This document shows, in pieces, positions 1-10,031 of a DNA stretch of 64,000 nucleotides (position 1 is its first letter; every line of letters begins with the position of its first letter). A program made the position numbers and the translations under genes. Source of the DNA: Paroedura picta (lineage: Eukaryota > Chordata > Lepidosauria > Squamata > Gekkonidae); contig NC_135386.1 of NCBI RefSeq assembly GCF_049243985.1, forward strand, positions 5,540,501 through 5,604,500, in the 5' to 3' direction. Under the pieces are notes generated by a model. The model searched no databases, was not told where the DNA came from, and saw only the letters and a list, made by a program, of their open reading frames with translations.

Positions 1-1432
1 TATTGAGTGGCAAGGAAGCGCATCAGGAGTGCTTTTATGGGTAAATATGTCAGGATCCCCAGCTCTCTCCCACCCCCCTCCAAACATACCCACTACAGCT
101 GAGTCACAAAGTGCATAGCATGTAGGAAAACAGCAGTGTGGAGAAGAGAAGGGAAGACAATTACCAAGGGTCCTCCCCACAGCCCATTTTGAACTTGGCA
201 GCAGGAAACGGCTGCAGCTTGACGTCTCAGATGACCAGCCTGCACTAACCTAATGGATCCTGGCTCGGCAGCTGGACTGCAGAGCGGCTTCAGGAAAGCC
301 GCTGCATCTCTCTGGCCTTGTAAAACCTGGGATTGTTCCTGCCCTAGACAAGAGCGCTAGACAAGAGCGGAGGAAGAGCTCGGAATAAAAGGGGTTGCTC
401 GGTAGGGCTGGCGGCTTCGAGAGGAAGTCCGCCCCTCCGCCAGCGAGCTGTTCCGTATGCCTTAATCGGAACTGCCTCTGGATTAGTAGAGCTTGCCAAG
501 CGTGTGTGTGACTCCCCCATTCCCCCTCCCCTGCATCTCTCTTCCCCTCCCCTCCCACCCCGAGGAAAAGGTTTCTTCTTCAGAGGCAGGTGGGTTAAAA
601 GTCTCCTTGTGCAAATGATTTGGCATTCCGCGGAGATACTCCTGCATTTGTTCGCCGGGAGAGGAAATCTGTGCCTGGGTGATTGATGGAGGTAGGTTAA
701 ATCTAGGACACAGCGTGTCAAGCAGGAGTTACAATTAGCCCCGCGCTTTGTTTGGTTGCCAGAGCAGCAGGCACGGAAAAGGGGAGGGAAAAAGAGGGGG
801 GGGGGACAGTTCAGCCACCGCTGAGGTCTCTGCTTTCTACAGAGCTCTTCATCTTTCTCCTGTGATCGTCGCAGCGGGCAAGCCGCCAGAACGTCCTTCC
901 TAATCTGACCTGCCAGCTCGGAGATGGAAGCAGCTGCTGGCGTCGTGCCACGCAATTAACTTGTAAGGCTCCGCAGGAAGCCGGCGTGTGAAGCCCCGAG
1001 CATAAAGGCCTTACGGATAAAAAATAACAAAGCCAGCCTTCCCCCGCTGAAAGAGCCGTGGAGATGGGTTCCTGCTGGATGCGGGTGACACCTGCAGGAA
1101 GACAGATCCTGGAAGCATCAGGGCGATGTTGCGGGAATGAGAAAGGCCAGTCCAGGGTGCGGCTGAGGGGCCCACATGGCAGGAGCAGGCTAAGAAGGCA
1201 GCATGCCCTTATATTCCATCAGTGACGGGCCAGCATGCGGGTTCTGCCGCCCAAGATGAGCAGGGTGGAGAAGCCACTTGCTGATCTGGGATGTGAATGT
1301 GTAATAGCTCTTCTTCTGCCCCTTCCAAGTGGCCAGTGCTCTGAGTTTCTAGCATCCTTGCCTATAGCTAGGGGCATATGTTCCTTCTCCCATGCTTGCC
1401 AAGGCCATGCTGCTGTTTTCAAGTCCAACTTA
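1..1432. other. ZNF609 intron, unique left part
   Basis: This is intronic sequence upstream of the first ZNF609 exon visible in the window. Short open frames on both strands show no family resemblance and no splice-bounded codon pattern. The stretch from about 170 to 1020 is single-copy in appearance, fairly GC-rich, and carries scattered homeobox-like TTAATC, ATTAG and CAATTAA words. I see no recognisable repeat here and no exon. Confidence 0.5.
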
Positions 1433-1860
1433 AGAACATAAGAAGAGACCGCAGGTTGGGTCTATCTAGCAGCCTCCTGTCTCACACAGGCCAGCCAGTT
1501 CCCCTGGAGAGCCAATAACAGGGCAGAGAGGCTGAGGCCTTCCTAAGAGCATCAGAAGAGCCCTGCTGGGTCAGACCAGGGGTCCATCTAGTCCAGCCTC
1601 CTGTCTCACACAGTGGCTAGCCAGTTCCTCTGGAGAGCCAATAACGGCAGAGAGGCCGAGGCCTTCTGATGTTGCCTCGTGAGACTGGGAATCGGAGAGT
1701 GACAGCCTCTGAACATGAAAATTCCCCTCTGTCACCATGACTGGCAGCCACAGATAGACCTTTTATACTCTTTTAAAGCAGTCTATTCCTGTGGCCATCA
1801 CTGCATCCTCTGGCGGCAAATTCCACATTTTAATCTCCTTCCTGCAATGGTTTGGTCCCT
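1433..1860 (+). repeat. CR1-like LINE 3' region fragment, partly duplicated
   Basis: The segment begins with an AGAACATAAGAAGAG word and contains the phrases for 'ccctgctgggtcagacca' and 'ccatctagtccagcctcctg', followed by the 'ggccatcactgcatc' block. This arrangement is typical of old reptile LINE remains. The first ~115 bases are repeated once (about 1433-1545 and 1546-1665). Related pieces lie at 39890-40205 (minus strand) and 63140-63300. Confidence 0.55.
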
Positions 1861-3575
1861 AAATGTTGCCCTTTATAACTTGCTGGGGTGGAAAACAGTT
1901 TTTGCGGCAGAGCCGAGCCCAAACGCTTTCTGGTGCTCAGGTAGCCACCCTCGTAAGCGAGAGGCCAGGGCTGCTTCTGCTCCCTTCTTGCACACACGGG
2001 TGCCTGAAACACAATCCACTAGGTTTGTGCAGGACACGAACTGTAAGGATCCGCTTGCAACAATGGCTGGATGCCCAAGTGGAATGACATCACAGGACCT
2101 AAGCCTTTTTCTCTTGCCCAGCACTAACAAATCGACAATCCTCCTTCCAGGTTCAGGAAGCAGGAAAACATTGAGGGCTCACCTTGGAGGCTGGTTGGAG
2201 GCAATTTATTTTTGGGAGGGAGGGTGTCTTTCATCTGGAAAGCTTGGGGCACAATCAATGCGTCCCTCTGCAGCAGGCAATGCCTTTCTGGGCTTCTTTG
2301 AATATTCGTCTTCACAGTGGCGTCTGTCTGCTCTCACCTGCCTTTTCTTCCCGAGATTACTGTCTGATGGGGTTGCCTGTCGGTCAGATAAGGGCACCTT
2401 GCTTAATGGCTCTGGCAGGTATGTGAATGAGCAGGTCATCCTGGCTCTTCTAATGGCACGCAATTATTTAGCATAATTGTTTCCTGATGGAGATGGGCAG
2501 GAGCCAGGCGCGCCCCCTCCCCACTACCCCCCTCCTCCCGTGCATGAAAACCGAAGCTCATATTCATATTGTGCGCCCAGGAGGTTCAAATTCTAGGCTC
2601 TAATGTAAAATATGCAGATGCGCTTATTTTGCATAGAACAGTTCAATTTGCACGCTTTCTTCGGAACCTAATTATTGGAGGCTGCGCAGCGCTTGGCGTC
2701 TTCTGGGGAGGAGGTGTCGGTGTGTGGGAATGAAGTTCTTAATGAGACGCCAGTACGCTGCACATTGCGGGGAAGCATCACTTTCCGTTCTCTGGTGTCC
2801 GTTGCGCACCCTGGCTTCTCTTTCCCAGTTACCGTGAAGGTCAGACTATATTTATTGTCTCTTTTTTCTCTTTCCTATGATATCCGTGAAGGACCTGGGT
2901 ATTCGGATTCGGCAAACAACTCTACATATACAGAATTTAGCAAGGAAATTGCTGAGCTTGAAATCTCATGCCCCCAGGGGAGTGTTTTCATAGGTGCTGT
3001 AGTGTAGATAAAGCTTTCACTATGGGAGCCAAAAGTGGCTCTCGTTTTTAAGTGGGACCTCAGGGGATATCCGGCAGAACGGAGCCCTGGTGGGTGCCAG
3101 AAATACAGATAAGCCTCAGGAATCGTTGGGAAAGGGGATTTGTCTATTTCTCCCTGTTCCCTTTCCCCAGATCAGGGCTGCCTGCATATCAAGTACGATT
3201 AGGCTCACAACGTTGCCATCAAAAGAGCTCTCACCAGGTTATCCAGCCTGACCCTGACAGGCCACCAGCCCCATGTAAACAGTCCTGCTTCCACACCATC
3301 AACCTGTGCAGCAGACCCTAGAGGGTCAGAAGCTCAGGAATGGACAGGCTGCGCATAGTGCAGACCTGCAGGGGGAAAGTCTTCACCCACCTTCGTCACC
3401 CAATAAACACAGTAGGTACAAAGCCTCAAGCAGGTAGTTCTTGCATTATTTAGCAGGCTGGAGTAGCTGCACCCCAGTGCTTTCCTCTGCCTACCCCTGC
3501 ACGGGTTCAGACCTGGAGTCAGCAGTCGCCTGGGGCAAGTGGAGAGTTCAAAATATCCTGTCTTTGCTCCCACAG
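1861..3575. other. ZNF609 intron, mostly unique sequence
   Basis: This is intron sequence leading up to the splice acceptor at 3571-3575. It is largely free of recognisable repeats. The part from about 2335 to 2720 is listed separately as a candidate conserved element. No coding exon was recognised; open frames such as 1715-2476 and 2675-3007 have no family resemblance. Confidence 0.45.
2335..2720. promoter_or_regulatory. candidate conserved noncoding element in ZNF609 intron
   Basis: A repeat-free block is rich in TAATTA and ATTA homeodomain-type words (for example near 2462 and 2669), octamer-like words such as ATGCAGATG and TTTTGCAT (2610-2635), and a TATTCATATTGTGC tract. Large ZNF609 introns of vertebrates are known to host developmental enhancers. 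The conservation itself is inferred from word content only; no alignment was possible. Confidence 0.28.
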
Positions 3576-3663
3576 GTATGCTGGTGGTAAACGTCACTTG
3601 GAGGAACAAGACTTACGTGGGGACGCTGCTGGACTGCACACAGCACGATTGGGCACCACCCAG
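3576..3663 (+). CDS. ZNF609: ZNF609 internal exon of 88 nt
   Basis: The acceptor is cccacag ending at 3575 and the donor is gtaaaa from 3664. The exon enters in phase 1 (a G from upstream completes GGT) and leaves with AG, which the next exon completes to AGG. It encodes [14 protein letters not shown] followed by [16 protein letters not shown], closely matching what I recall of the vertebrate protein ahead of [10 protein letters not shown]. It is too short to stand out as an open frame, so it is easily missed. Confidence 0.93.
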
Positions 3664-6600
3664 GTAAAATCCACAGATTGGAGAGGCTATCCTTTTTATA
3701 CGCGCTCCATATCTTTATTCCACGCAACCCTCTTGTGAAGGCCTCCCTTGTGGGATTCTGCTAGTGGAAAAGCAGTATTGGTTTTGGACTGCCCTCTTCC
3801 CCTTTCAGCAAAGGTCCATTTCCAGGTGGCTCTCCTGACAATCTCAAGGTGAAACGTGTCCCTTGTAAACAGCCTTTGCCATGCAGACGGCTGCCCTTTC
3901 TCCTTAGGCCCTCCGGGTGCAGTCACGCTCTTTGGATTTCATTCCGAGTTGTTTTGATTTGTTCTTCAACCTGTTTCTTAGGGTCTGGGAACAAGGGGTA
4001 GGCACAGTTAACTGTCTCAGGTGAGTGAGCATGAATTTCGGTCGTCACGTCATCCAATGTCCTTGCAACCTTTGCGTTTTAGGAATCCATATTAAAAGCG
4101 AGAAGGATTCTGATTAGATTAAAAGGTAAAGGTAAAGGTTTCCCCTGTGCAAGCACCGAGTCATGTCTGACCCTTGGGGTGACGCCCTCTAGCGTTTTCA
4201 TGGCAGACTCAATACGGGGTGGTTTGCCAGTGCCTTCCCCAGTCATGACCGTTTACCCCCCAGCAAGCTGGGTACTCATTTTACCGACCTCGGAAGGATG
4301 GAAGGCTGAGTCAACCTTGAGCCGGCTGCTGGGATCGAACTCCCAGCCTCATGGGCAGAGCTTTCAGACTGCATGTCTGCTGCCTTACCACTCTGCGCCA
4401 CAAGAGGCTCTCTGATTAGATTAGGCCCCTAAAAAGAACCACCATGATGTCGTAGTCTCCCTTTCCCAGCTCCTGAAACTGCACACCTTCTGTCACCTGC
4501 CACCTCCAGGCAAACCAGGTCAAGGGTGCATATTCGCAGTGTTCTCGGTAAGAATAGTAGACCGGAGCTGGTTGCCTCGAGTTTTCATCACCCATTCTTA
4601 GCTTCAGAGCCGCTTTCTTATGGCCTGTTCTGTTGAGAGCCAGCATGGTGTAGTGGTTAGGAGTGCGGACTTCTAATCTGGCTTGCCGGGTTCGATTCTG
4701 CACTCCCCCACATGCAACCAGCTGGGTGACCTTGGGCTCGCCACGGCACTGATAAAAACTGTTCTGACCGGGCAGTGATATCAGGGCTCTCTCAGCCTCA
4801 CCCACCCCACAGGGTGTCTGTTGTGGGGAGAGGAAAGGGAAGGCGACTGTAAGCCGCTTTGAGCCTTCTTCGGGTAGGGAAAAGCGGCATATAAGAACCA
4901 ACTCTTCTTCTTCTTCTTTCCCTCCTAGGTTTTGCGATTCTCCCACCAGCGATCTGGAGATGCGGAACGGCCGCGGCCGCGGCAAGCGCATGCGCCCCAA
5001 CAGCAACCCCCCCATGAACGAGAGCACCGCGACCTCCGAGAGCAAAGGGACCAGTAACAGTAGCAAAACCCGGGCAGGGGCCAACAGCAAGGGGCGGCGG
5101 GGGAGCCAGAACTCTTCCGAGCACCGCCTCCCGCCAGCCGGGACCTCCGAGGACGTCAAGGCCAGCCCCTCGTCGGTGACCAAGCGGAAGAGCAAGCCCC
5201 TGTCTGACCTGGAGGTGAACTCCAGCTCCGAGGACTCCAAGGGGAGCAAACGTGTCCGCACAAATTCCATGGGCTCGGCCGCCACGCCGTCGGTGGCCGC
5301 TGCGGCCGCGGCGGCCGCGGCCACCTCCGTCAAACTGGAGCCTGCCGTTTTGGACCGGAACTGTCCCTCCCCAATACTCATTGATTGTCCCCACCCCAAC
5401 TGTAGCAAGAAGTACAAGCACATCAACGGGCTCAAATATCACCAAGCCCACGCGCACACAGACGACGACAGCAAGCCGGAGGCGGACTGTGACAGCGAGT
5501 ACGGGGAGGAGTCGTCGCTCCCAGCGGACCTCGGCAGCTGCAACGGCGCCTCCGGTAGCCAGAAAGGCTCCCTGTCCCCAGCCCGGTCGACCACCCCCAA
5601 GGTGCGCCTGATGGAGCCTCACAGCCCCTCGCCGTCGAGCAAGTTCGGCACCAAGGCGCCCGTCAAGAAGAAGCTGGGCGGCGAAGGAGACCCCGACTCA
5701 GGTGCTCTGTCCAACGACGGCTCCGAGGATGGTCCTCTGGCAGCCGACGAGACAAGCAACGATGGCTTTGACTCCGTGGAGAAGAGGAGTGGTGAGAAAG
5801 AGAAGGCGAAAAAGCCCGCCAGTGTCAAGTCGGAGAAAGCCTCTTCCAAGAGCATCAAGTCAGCGCGGCCGATTGCCCCGGCTATCCCCCCGCAGATCTA
5901 CACCTTCCAGACAGCCACCTTCGCTGCCGCCAGCCCCGGCTCCTCTGCCGGCCTCACCACCACAGTGGTCCAAGCCATGCCCAGCAGCCCCCAGCTGAAG
6001 CCCATCCAGCCGAAGCCGACCGTGATGGGAGAGCCTTTCACGGTCAGCCCGGCGCTCACTCCCGCGAAGGACAAGAAGAAGAAGGACAAGAAGAAGAAAG
6101 AGTCCAAGGAAATAGAGAGCCCGTTGACTCCTGGGAAAGTGTGTCGGGCTGAGGAAGGGAAGAGCCCCTTCCGCGGAGAGCCCGGGGACCTCGGGGCGAA
6201 AGGGGAGGGCCTCCTCAACGGCTCCTCCGATCCCCACCAGAGCCGCCTTGCAAGCATAAAGGCCGAGGCGGACAAGATCTACAGCTTCACCGATAACGCC
6301 CCGAGCCCATCCATTGGCGGCGCCAGCCGACTGGACAGTGCAGCGCCCACGCAACCCCTGACGCCTCTGCACGTGGTCACTCAAAATGGTGCGGAGGCCA
6401 ATTCGGTGAAAACCAACAGCCCCGCCTACTCCGACATCTCCGACGCAGGGGAGGACGGCGAGGGCAAGCTGGACAGCGTGAAGGCCAAGGACCCCGAGCA
6501 GATGGCCAAGGACGGGGCCAAAAAGGCCCTCTTCCCCTCCCAGCCCCAGCCCAAGGACTCTCCCTACTACCAGGGCTTCGAGGCTTACTACTCGCCAGGT

Positions 6601-9600
6601 TACACTCAGTCGAGCCCCGGCCCCCTCCACCCCCCCAGCCAAGCCAGCGTGGAGAGCCAGGCCCTGAAGCCGAAGAAGGACGAGCCGCCACCGAGCCCCG
6701 AGGTGAAGGTGAAGAGCGAGGCTGGCGAGGAGAAGAAGGCGGAGCTGGGCCCCTCCAGCCAGCAGCCCTCGGTCATTCAGCAGCGGTCCAGCATGTACAT
6801 GCAATCCCTGTACTACAACCAGTACGCCTACGTGCCTCCTTACGGCTACAGCGAGCAAGGCTATCACGCCCACCTGCTGAGCACCAGCCCCGCTTACCGG
6901 CAGCAGCACGAAGACCAGCAGAAGCAGCGCCAGGGCCTGGAGCAGCAGCAGCCGCCCCAGCCGCAGCGGGGCGTGGACAAGAAAGCGGAGCTGGGGCTGA
7001 AGGAGAGGGAGGCAGCGCTCAAGGAGGAGTGGAAGCAGAAGCCGTGCCTGCCCCCCACCCTCACCAAGGCCCCCAGTCTGACGGACCTGGTCAAATCGGG
7101 GCTGAGCAAAGCCAAGGACCAGGGGCCCGATGTGGCCAAGTCGGTCATCATCCCCAAGCTGGAGGATTCCTCCAAGCTGCAGAGCCAGGCGGCAGAGGGC
7201 CTCAAAGGGAAGCTGACTGAAAGCAGCCACCTGGGCAAGGAGACGGTGGAGCCCAAGGCCGTTTCAGACTGTGGCCGGCAGGCCGAGGTGGACCAGGTGC
7301 TTTGGTACAGACAGGTGATTATGAGGAGAACTGCAGGCAGGGCAGCGGGCGCTTCCCAAGTCCCCAAAACTCGCTGCTATCTTGCTGCGGGATGAGCACC
7401 AACAAGGGTGGGGAAGCGGGAGAAAGGCCTTGGTGCTTGCTCTGCTGCCTAGGGTCCCGATTGCTGGTCTCTTTGCATGCTACAATTGTGGGTGGAAAGG
7501 AAGCAGCCAGCAGTTGGATCCCTCGCTTTAGCGTTTCTGTCCCCCGTTTCGTCATTATCATCTCACCCGGAGCTTTGTATATCTGGCTTGACCTCTGCCC
7601 ACCCCTGAGTTAACATCCAGCCGTTTTAATGTTAGCTGTGGCATTTTCTTTTTACCCATGGGGTGGCAATGGCCCTTATTATCTTCCTGATGGGCAGTGC
7701 TGTTTGAGAGCATCCATAGAGCAGAGCAGAGCAGATACGGTCAGGCTTACTCTGATCTTGGGGTTGTAAGTCATAGTGGTCACGAGGGACACAGGACATC
7801 AGTGTCCCGCCAGGGATGTCACGTCCAGCATGCCCATTGCATGAGCTAGGCACCTGCTAGACCACTGAGCGTCGGGGACTGAAGATTCCAAACTGGGATA
7901 TCAACCTTTCTGTGTATCGTTGGCTTCCTCAGCAGGAATCTGATGGGCGGGATGGGTGCACAGGGGTAGGTTGGTGCCCAAGAGCCCTACTGTCAGGCAT
8001 TGGCAATGGGGGAAGCTGTGAATCATACAATCCTAGAGTTGGAAGGGGTTATACAGGCCCCTGAGTCCCGCCCCCTGCTCATAGAATCCCAGAAGCATAG
8101 AGTTGGAAGGGGCCATAAAGGCCATCTAGTCCAACCCCCTGCTCATAGAATCCTAGTGTTGGAAGGGGCCACACAGGCCATCTAGTCCAACCCCCCTGCT
8201 CATAGAATCCTAGAATCATAGAGTTGGAAGGGGCCACACAGGCCATCTAGTCCAACCCCCCTGCTCATAGAATCCTAGAATCATAGAGTTGGAAGGGGCC
8301 ATACAGGCCCCTGAGTCCCGCCCCCTGCTCAGTGCATGACAAGGATCTGTCCAGCCTCTGCTTGAAGGCTGCCAACGAAGTATGGCAGTTGTGCTGTTTG
8401 TTTTGCAGATGCCGCTTCTGCCAGTGTCGGGTGGCTTAAGCGCATGTGGGTGGGTGGGGCGGTCGTACCTGTGAGTGTCTGCCTTCCAAACGACCAAAGA
8501 GGGCTCCAGTAGCACGTTGTATGTTCTAGACGCCCTGCCTGACACCGCTGCGTGTGTTGCCACAGGAGGCGGAGCCCCGCATGTGGACCTACGTCTACCC
8601 GGCCAAGTACTCGGACATCAAGACGGAAGACGAGCGGTGGAAGGAGGAGAGGGACCGGAAGCTAAAGGAGGAGAGGAGCCGCAGCAAAGAGCCAGCGACG
8701 AAAGAGGATGGGAAGGAGAGCGCTAGCGGCGACTGCAAGCTGCCCTCCAGCGAGGAGTCGCGCATGGTGGGGAAGGAGGCCAGGCCCAGCGCCCACGTGC
8801 CCGTGTCCTCTCCCCTCACCCAGCACCAGTCCTACATCCCGTACATGCACGGCTACTCCTACAGCCAGTCGTACGACCCCAACCACCCCAGCTACCGCGG
8901 CATGCCCACCGTCATGATGCAGAACTACCCAGGTAACGGGCCCTACAAGTTGAGGGGCTCTGACCAAAGAGGGCAGGAGGGTGGGGCGTTTTTCGCGGTG
9001 GAACTAGACGGGAATTGGGGGTGCTGGGAGGCTGAGGCCTGACCCTACTGAGACGAGCGAGAGGCCTTCACTCTGTCCCACCTTCTCCCTTCCACAGGTT
9101 CCTACCTGCCCTCCAGTTACTCCTTCTCCCCCTACGGCAGCAAGGCCTCCGGGAGCGAGGAGAGCGACAAGTCCCGCGCCAGCCCCAGCATCGGCTGCAA
9201 ATCCAGCTCCGAGTCCAAGGCCCTGGACATCTTGCAGCAGCACGCCAGCCACTACAAGAGCAAGTCCCCCACGGTCAGTGGGCAGGGGGGGTGACACGGG
9301 GTCAGGTTTGCAGGCAGAGCTTCGCCGCGCGGAGAGTCGTGCTCGCTAGGTTGGCTCCGGGAAGCAGCCCACGTGCTTGGCCGGTGCCGATGAGGTCCGC
9401 CCATGTGTGTGTAGGAGAGAGGCCAGCAGGGGTGTTTTTGGGGGGAAGCCTCCCTCCAGGGAGACTGCCTGCCACTGTGGCCTCCTGGAGGCGGGCGGGC
9501 AGGCAGGGCAGCCAGACAGCCCCCTCGCCTCCCCGCAGGTCCACCCGCTTGGCTTTGACCCGCCATCTCTCTGTGATTGATTCCTAGATAGGCGAGAAGA

Positions 9601-10026
9601 CTCCCCAGGAGCGAAGCGGCTGTGGGGTGGGAGGAAGCAGCGCAGGCTGCAGCAGCGTAGGGGGCACCAGCGGTGCCGAGAGAAGCGTTGACCGGCCCCG
9701 TTCGTCTCCTTCGCAGCGCCTGATGTCCACCCACCACCACCACCACCACCTGGGCTACTCGCTGCTCCCGGCCCAGTACAACCTGCCCTATGCAACAGGT
9801 GAGAGCGGAAGCAGGGCCGGGGCTGGGGCACGGGTGAGGGCTCGGTTTCTGCAGGCCGTCCTGGCTGCTGCCGTAGCCGCCTCCCTCTCGGAAGGCCCCC
9901 TTGGGTGGCTCTCTTCTGCTCCGTTCCACACTGTGCCTCTGCTTCTCCGCAGGCCTCTCTTCGACAGCCATCGTGGCCAGCCAGCAAGGCTCTGCTCCTT
10001 CCCTCTACCCCCCGCCCCGGAGGTGA
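3576..10026 (+). CDS. ZNF609: zinc finger protein 609, C-terminal ~1100 residues (6 coding exons; 5' exons outside window)
   Basis: The spliced product is joined from 3576-3663, 4929-7314, 8566-8932, 9098-9273, 9588-9798 and 9953-10026. All junctions are GT-AG and the phases agree, giving 1100 residues and a TGA stop. Human ZNF609 has about 1411, so the first ~310 (the large exon that forms circZNF609 in mammals) lie upstream of the window. The first exon gives [17 protein letters not shown] single atypical C2H2 finger starts with CPHPNC at about residue 183 of this partial protein, followed by [15 protein letters not shown]. Long Ser/Pro/Lys-rich disordered stretches follow, then a Tyr-rich block ([13 protein letters not shown]), the [13 protein letters not shown] block, a six-His run, and the C-terminus SLYPPPRR. 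The family acts in the nucleus; mammalian ZNF609 associates with NIPBL and Integrator and influences neuronal migration. ZNF608 is the paralogue, but the block order and neighbours favour ZNF609. The ATG at 4960 is internal, not the start. Confidence 0.95.
4122..4410 (-). repeat. Sauria-type SINE, full-length, with 13-bp target-site duplication
   Basis: Read on the minus strand, the element starts with a tRNA-like head (GCGCAGAGTGGTAAGGCAGC, then GGGAGTTCGATCCCAGC as B box). It passes through a Bov-B-like body (GTCAGACATGACTCGGTGC) and ends in ACCTTTACCTTT repeats. TCTGATTAGATTA occurs exactly at both ends (4109-4121 and 4411-4423). Perfect duplications and intact ends point to a recent insertion. 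A second near-full copy is at 52383-52670. Confidence 0.88.
4631..4919 (+). repeat. tRNA-derived SINE with CTT tail abutting the ZNF609 acceptor
   Basis: The head GTGTAGTGGTTAGGAGTGCG and the box GCCGGGTTCGATTCTGC are tRNA-like. The body holds CTTGGGCTCGCC and CAGGGTGTCTGTTGTGGGGA, and the 3' part reads AAAGCGGCATATAAGAACC before a (CTT)n tail. The same family recurs about fifteen times in the window. The tail ends only about ten bases before the exon at 4929. Confidence 0.85.
4929..7314 (+). CDS. ZNF609: ZNF609 large exon with C2H2 finger
   Basis: This 2386-nt exon runs from acceptor ctcctag (to 4928) to donor gtgatt (from 7315), ending with the codons for WYRQ. It carries the single C2H2-like finger from 5386 (Cys-x4-Cys-x12-His-x4-His), Ser-rich and Lys-rich disordered regions including a [10 protein letters not shown] tract at about 6070-6100, [15 protein letters not shown], and the Tyr-rich block near 6800. 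A run of nine alanines sits at 5296-5322 where, from memory, the human protein has none. The open frame continues 27 codons past the donor, but the next exon restores the family sequence, so splicing is the correct reading. Confidence 0.95.
7315..8565. other. ZNF609 intron with CR1 3' end
   Basis: The first ~690 bases look unique. The middle holds a minus-strand CR1 3' end with reiterated units. The acceptor gccacag ends at 8565. Confidence 0.8.
8013..8390 (-). repeat. CR1 LINE 3' end with terminal segment reiterated
   Basis: The minus strand reads as a CR1 3' terminus (TTGGACTAGATGGCC, CCTTCCAACTCTATGATTC). The terminal segment is present about five times in tandem; TCATAGAATCC recurs at 8079, 8143, 8200 and 8265, giving unit lengths of 57-65 bases. 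Only the outermost copy at 8330-8390 continues into the body (CAGCCTCTGCTTGAAGGCTG). Confidence 0.8.
8566..8932 (+). CDS. ZNF609: ZNF609 exon, [15 protein letters not shown] block
   Basis: The 367-nt exon starts in phase 0 after acceptor gccacag and ends at donor gtaacg in phase 1 (NYPG split). It encodes [19 protein letters not shown], a basic-acidic helix-like stretch rich in [15 protein letters not shown], and the [16 protein letters not shown] block. All of these match the vertebrate protein as I recall it. Confidence 0.95.
9098..9273 (+). CDS. ZNF609: ZNF609 exon, [15 protein letters not shown] block
   Basis: Acceptor ttccacag (to 9097) and the non-consensus but acceptable donor gtcagt (from 9274) bound 176 nt. 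The exon encodes [16 protein letters not shown] and [18 protein letters not shown], and leaves in phase 0. Confidence 0.93.
9588..9798 (+). CDS. ZNF609: ZNF609 exon with six-histidine run
   Basis: Acceptor ttcctag and donor gtgaga bound 211 nt. The exon starts IGEKTPQER, is Gly/Ser-rich, then gives [16 protein letters not shown] followed by six histidines and [17 protein letters not shown]. The His run is conserved in the family as I recall it. Confidence 0.94.
9953..10026 (+). CDS. ZNF609: ZNF609 last coding exon
   Basis: After acceptor tccgcag, 74 nt encode the remainder of [13 protein letters not shown], then [11 protein letters not shown] and the TGA at 10024-10026. The C-terminus matches the family end. 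A donor-like GGTAAGCC lies five bases after the stop, so the exon probably ends at 10031. Confidence 0.94.
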
Positions 10027-10031
10027 AACCG

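Larger units (their letters stand above)
3664..4928. other. ZNF609 intron with two SINE insertions
   Basis: The first ~440 bases look unique. A reverse-oriented Sauria-type SINE with intact target-site duplications (4109-4423) and a forward tRNA-derived SINE (4631-4919) fill much of the rest. The second SINE runs directly into the acceptor of the large exon. Confidence 0.8.

Noticed and set aside
1715-2476. 253-residue plus-strand open frame
   Set aside because: It begins in a CR1-like remnant and continues through unique intron with no recognisable domain.
4416-5435. 339-residue minus-strand open frame
   Set aside because: It spans a SINE, a splice acceptor and the antisense of ZNF609, with no family resemblance.
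5860-7230. 456-residue open frame on the minus strand
   Set aside because: It lies entirely antisense to the GC-rich ZNF609 exon; the Leu/Gly/Arg-rich product is what antisense reading of such codons gives.
7315-7395. C-terminal extension of the large ZNF609 exon past 7314
   Set aside because: A good donor and the exact continuation of the family sequence in the next exon show this is intron.
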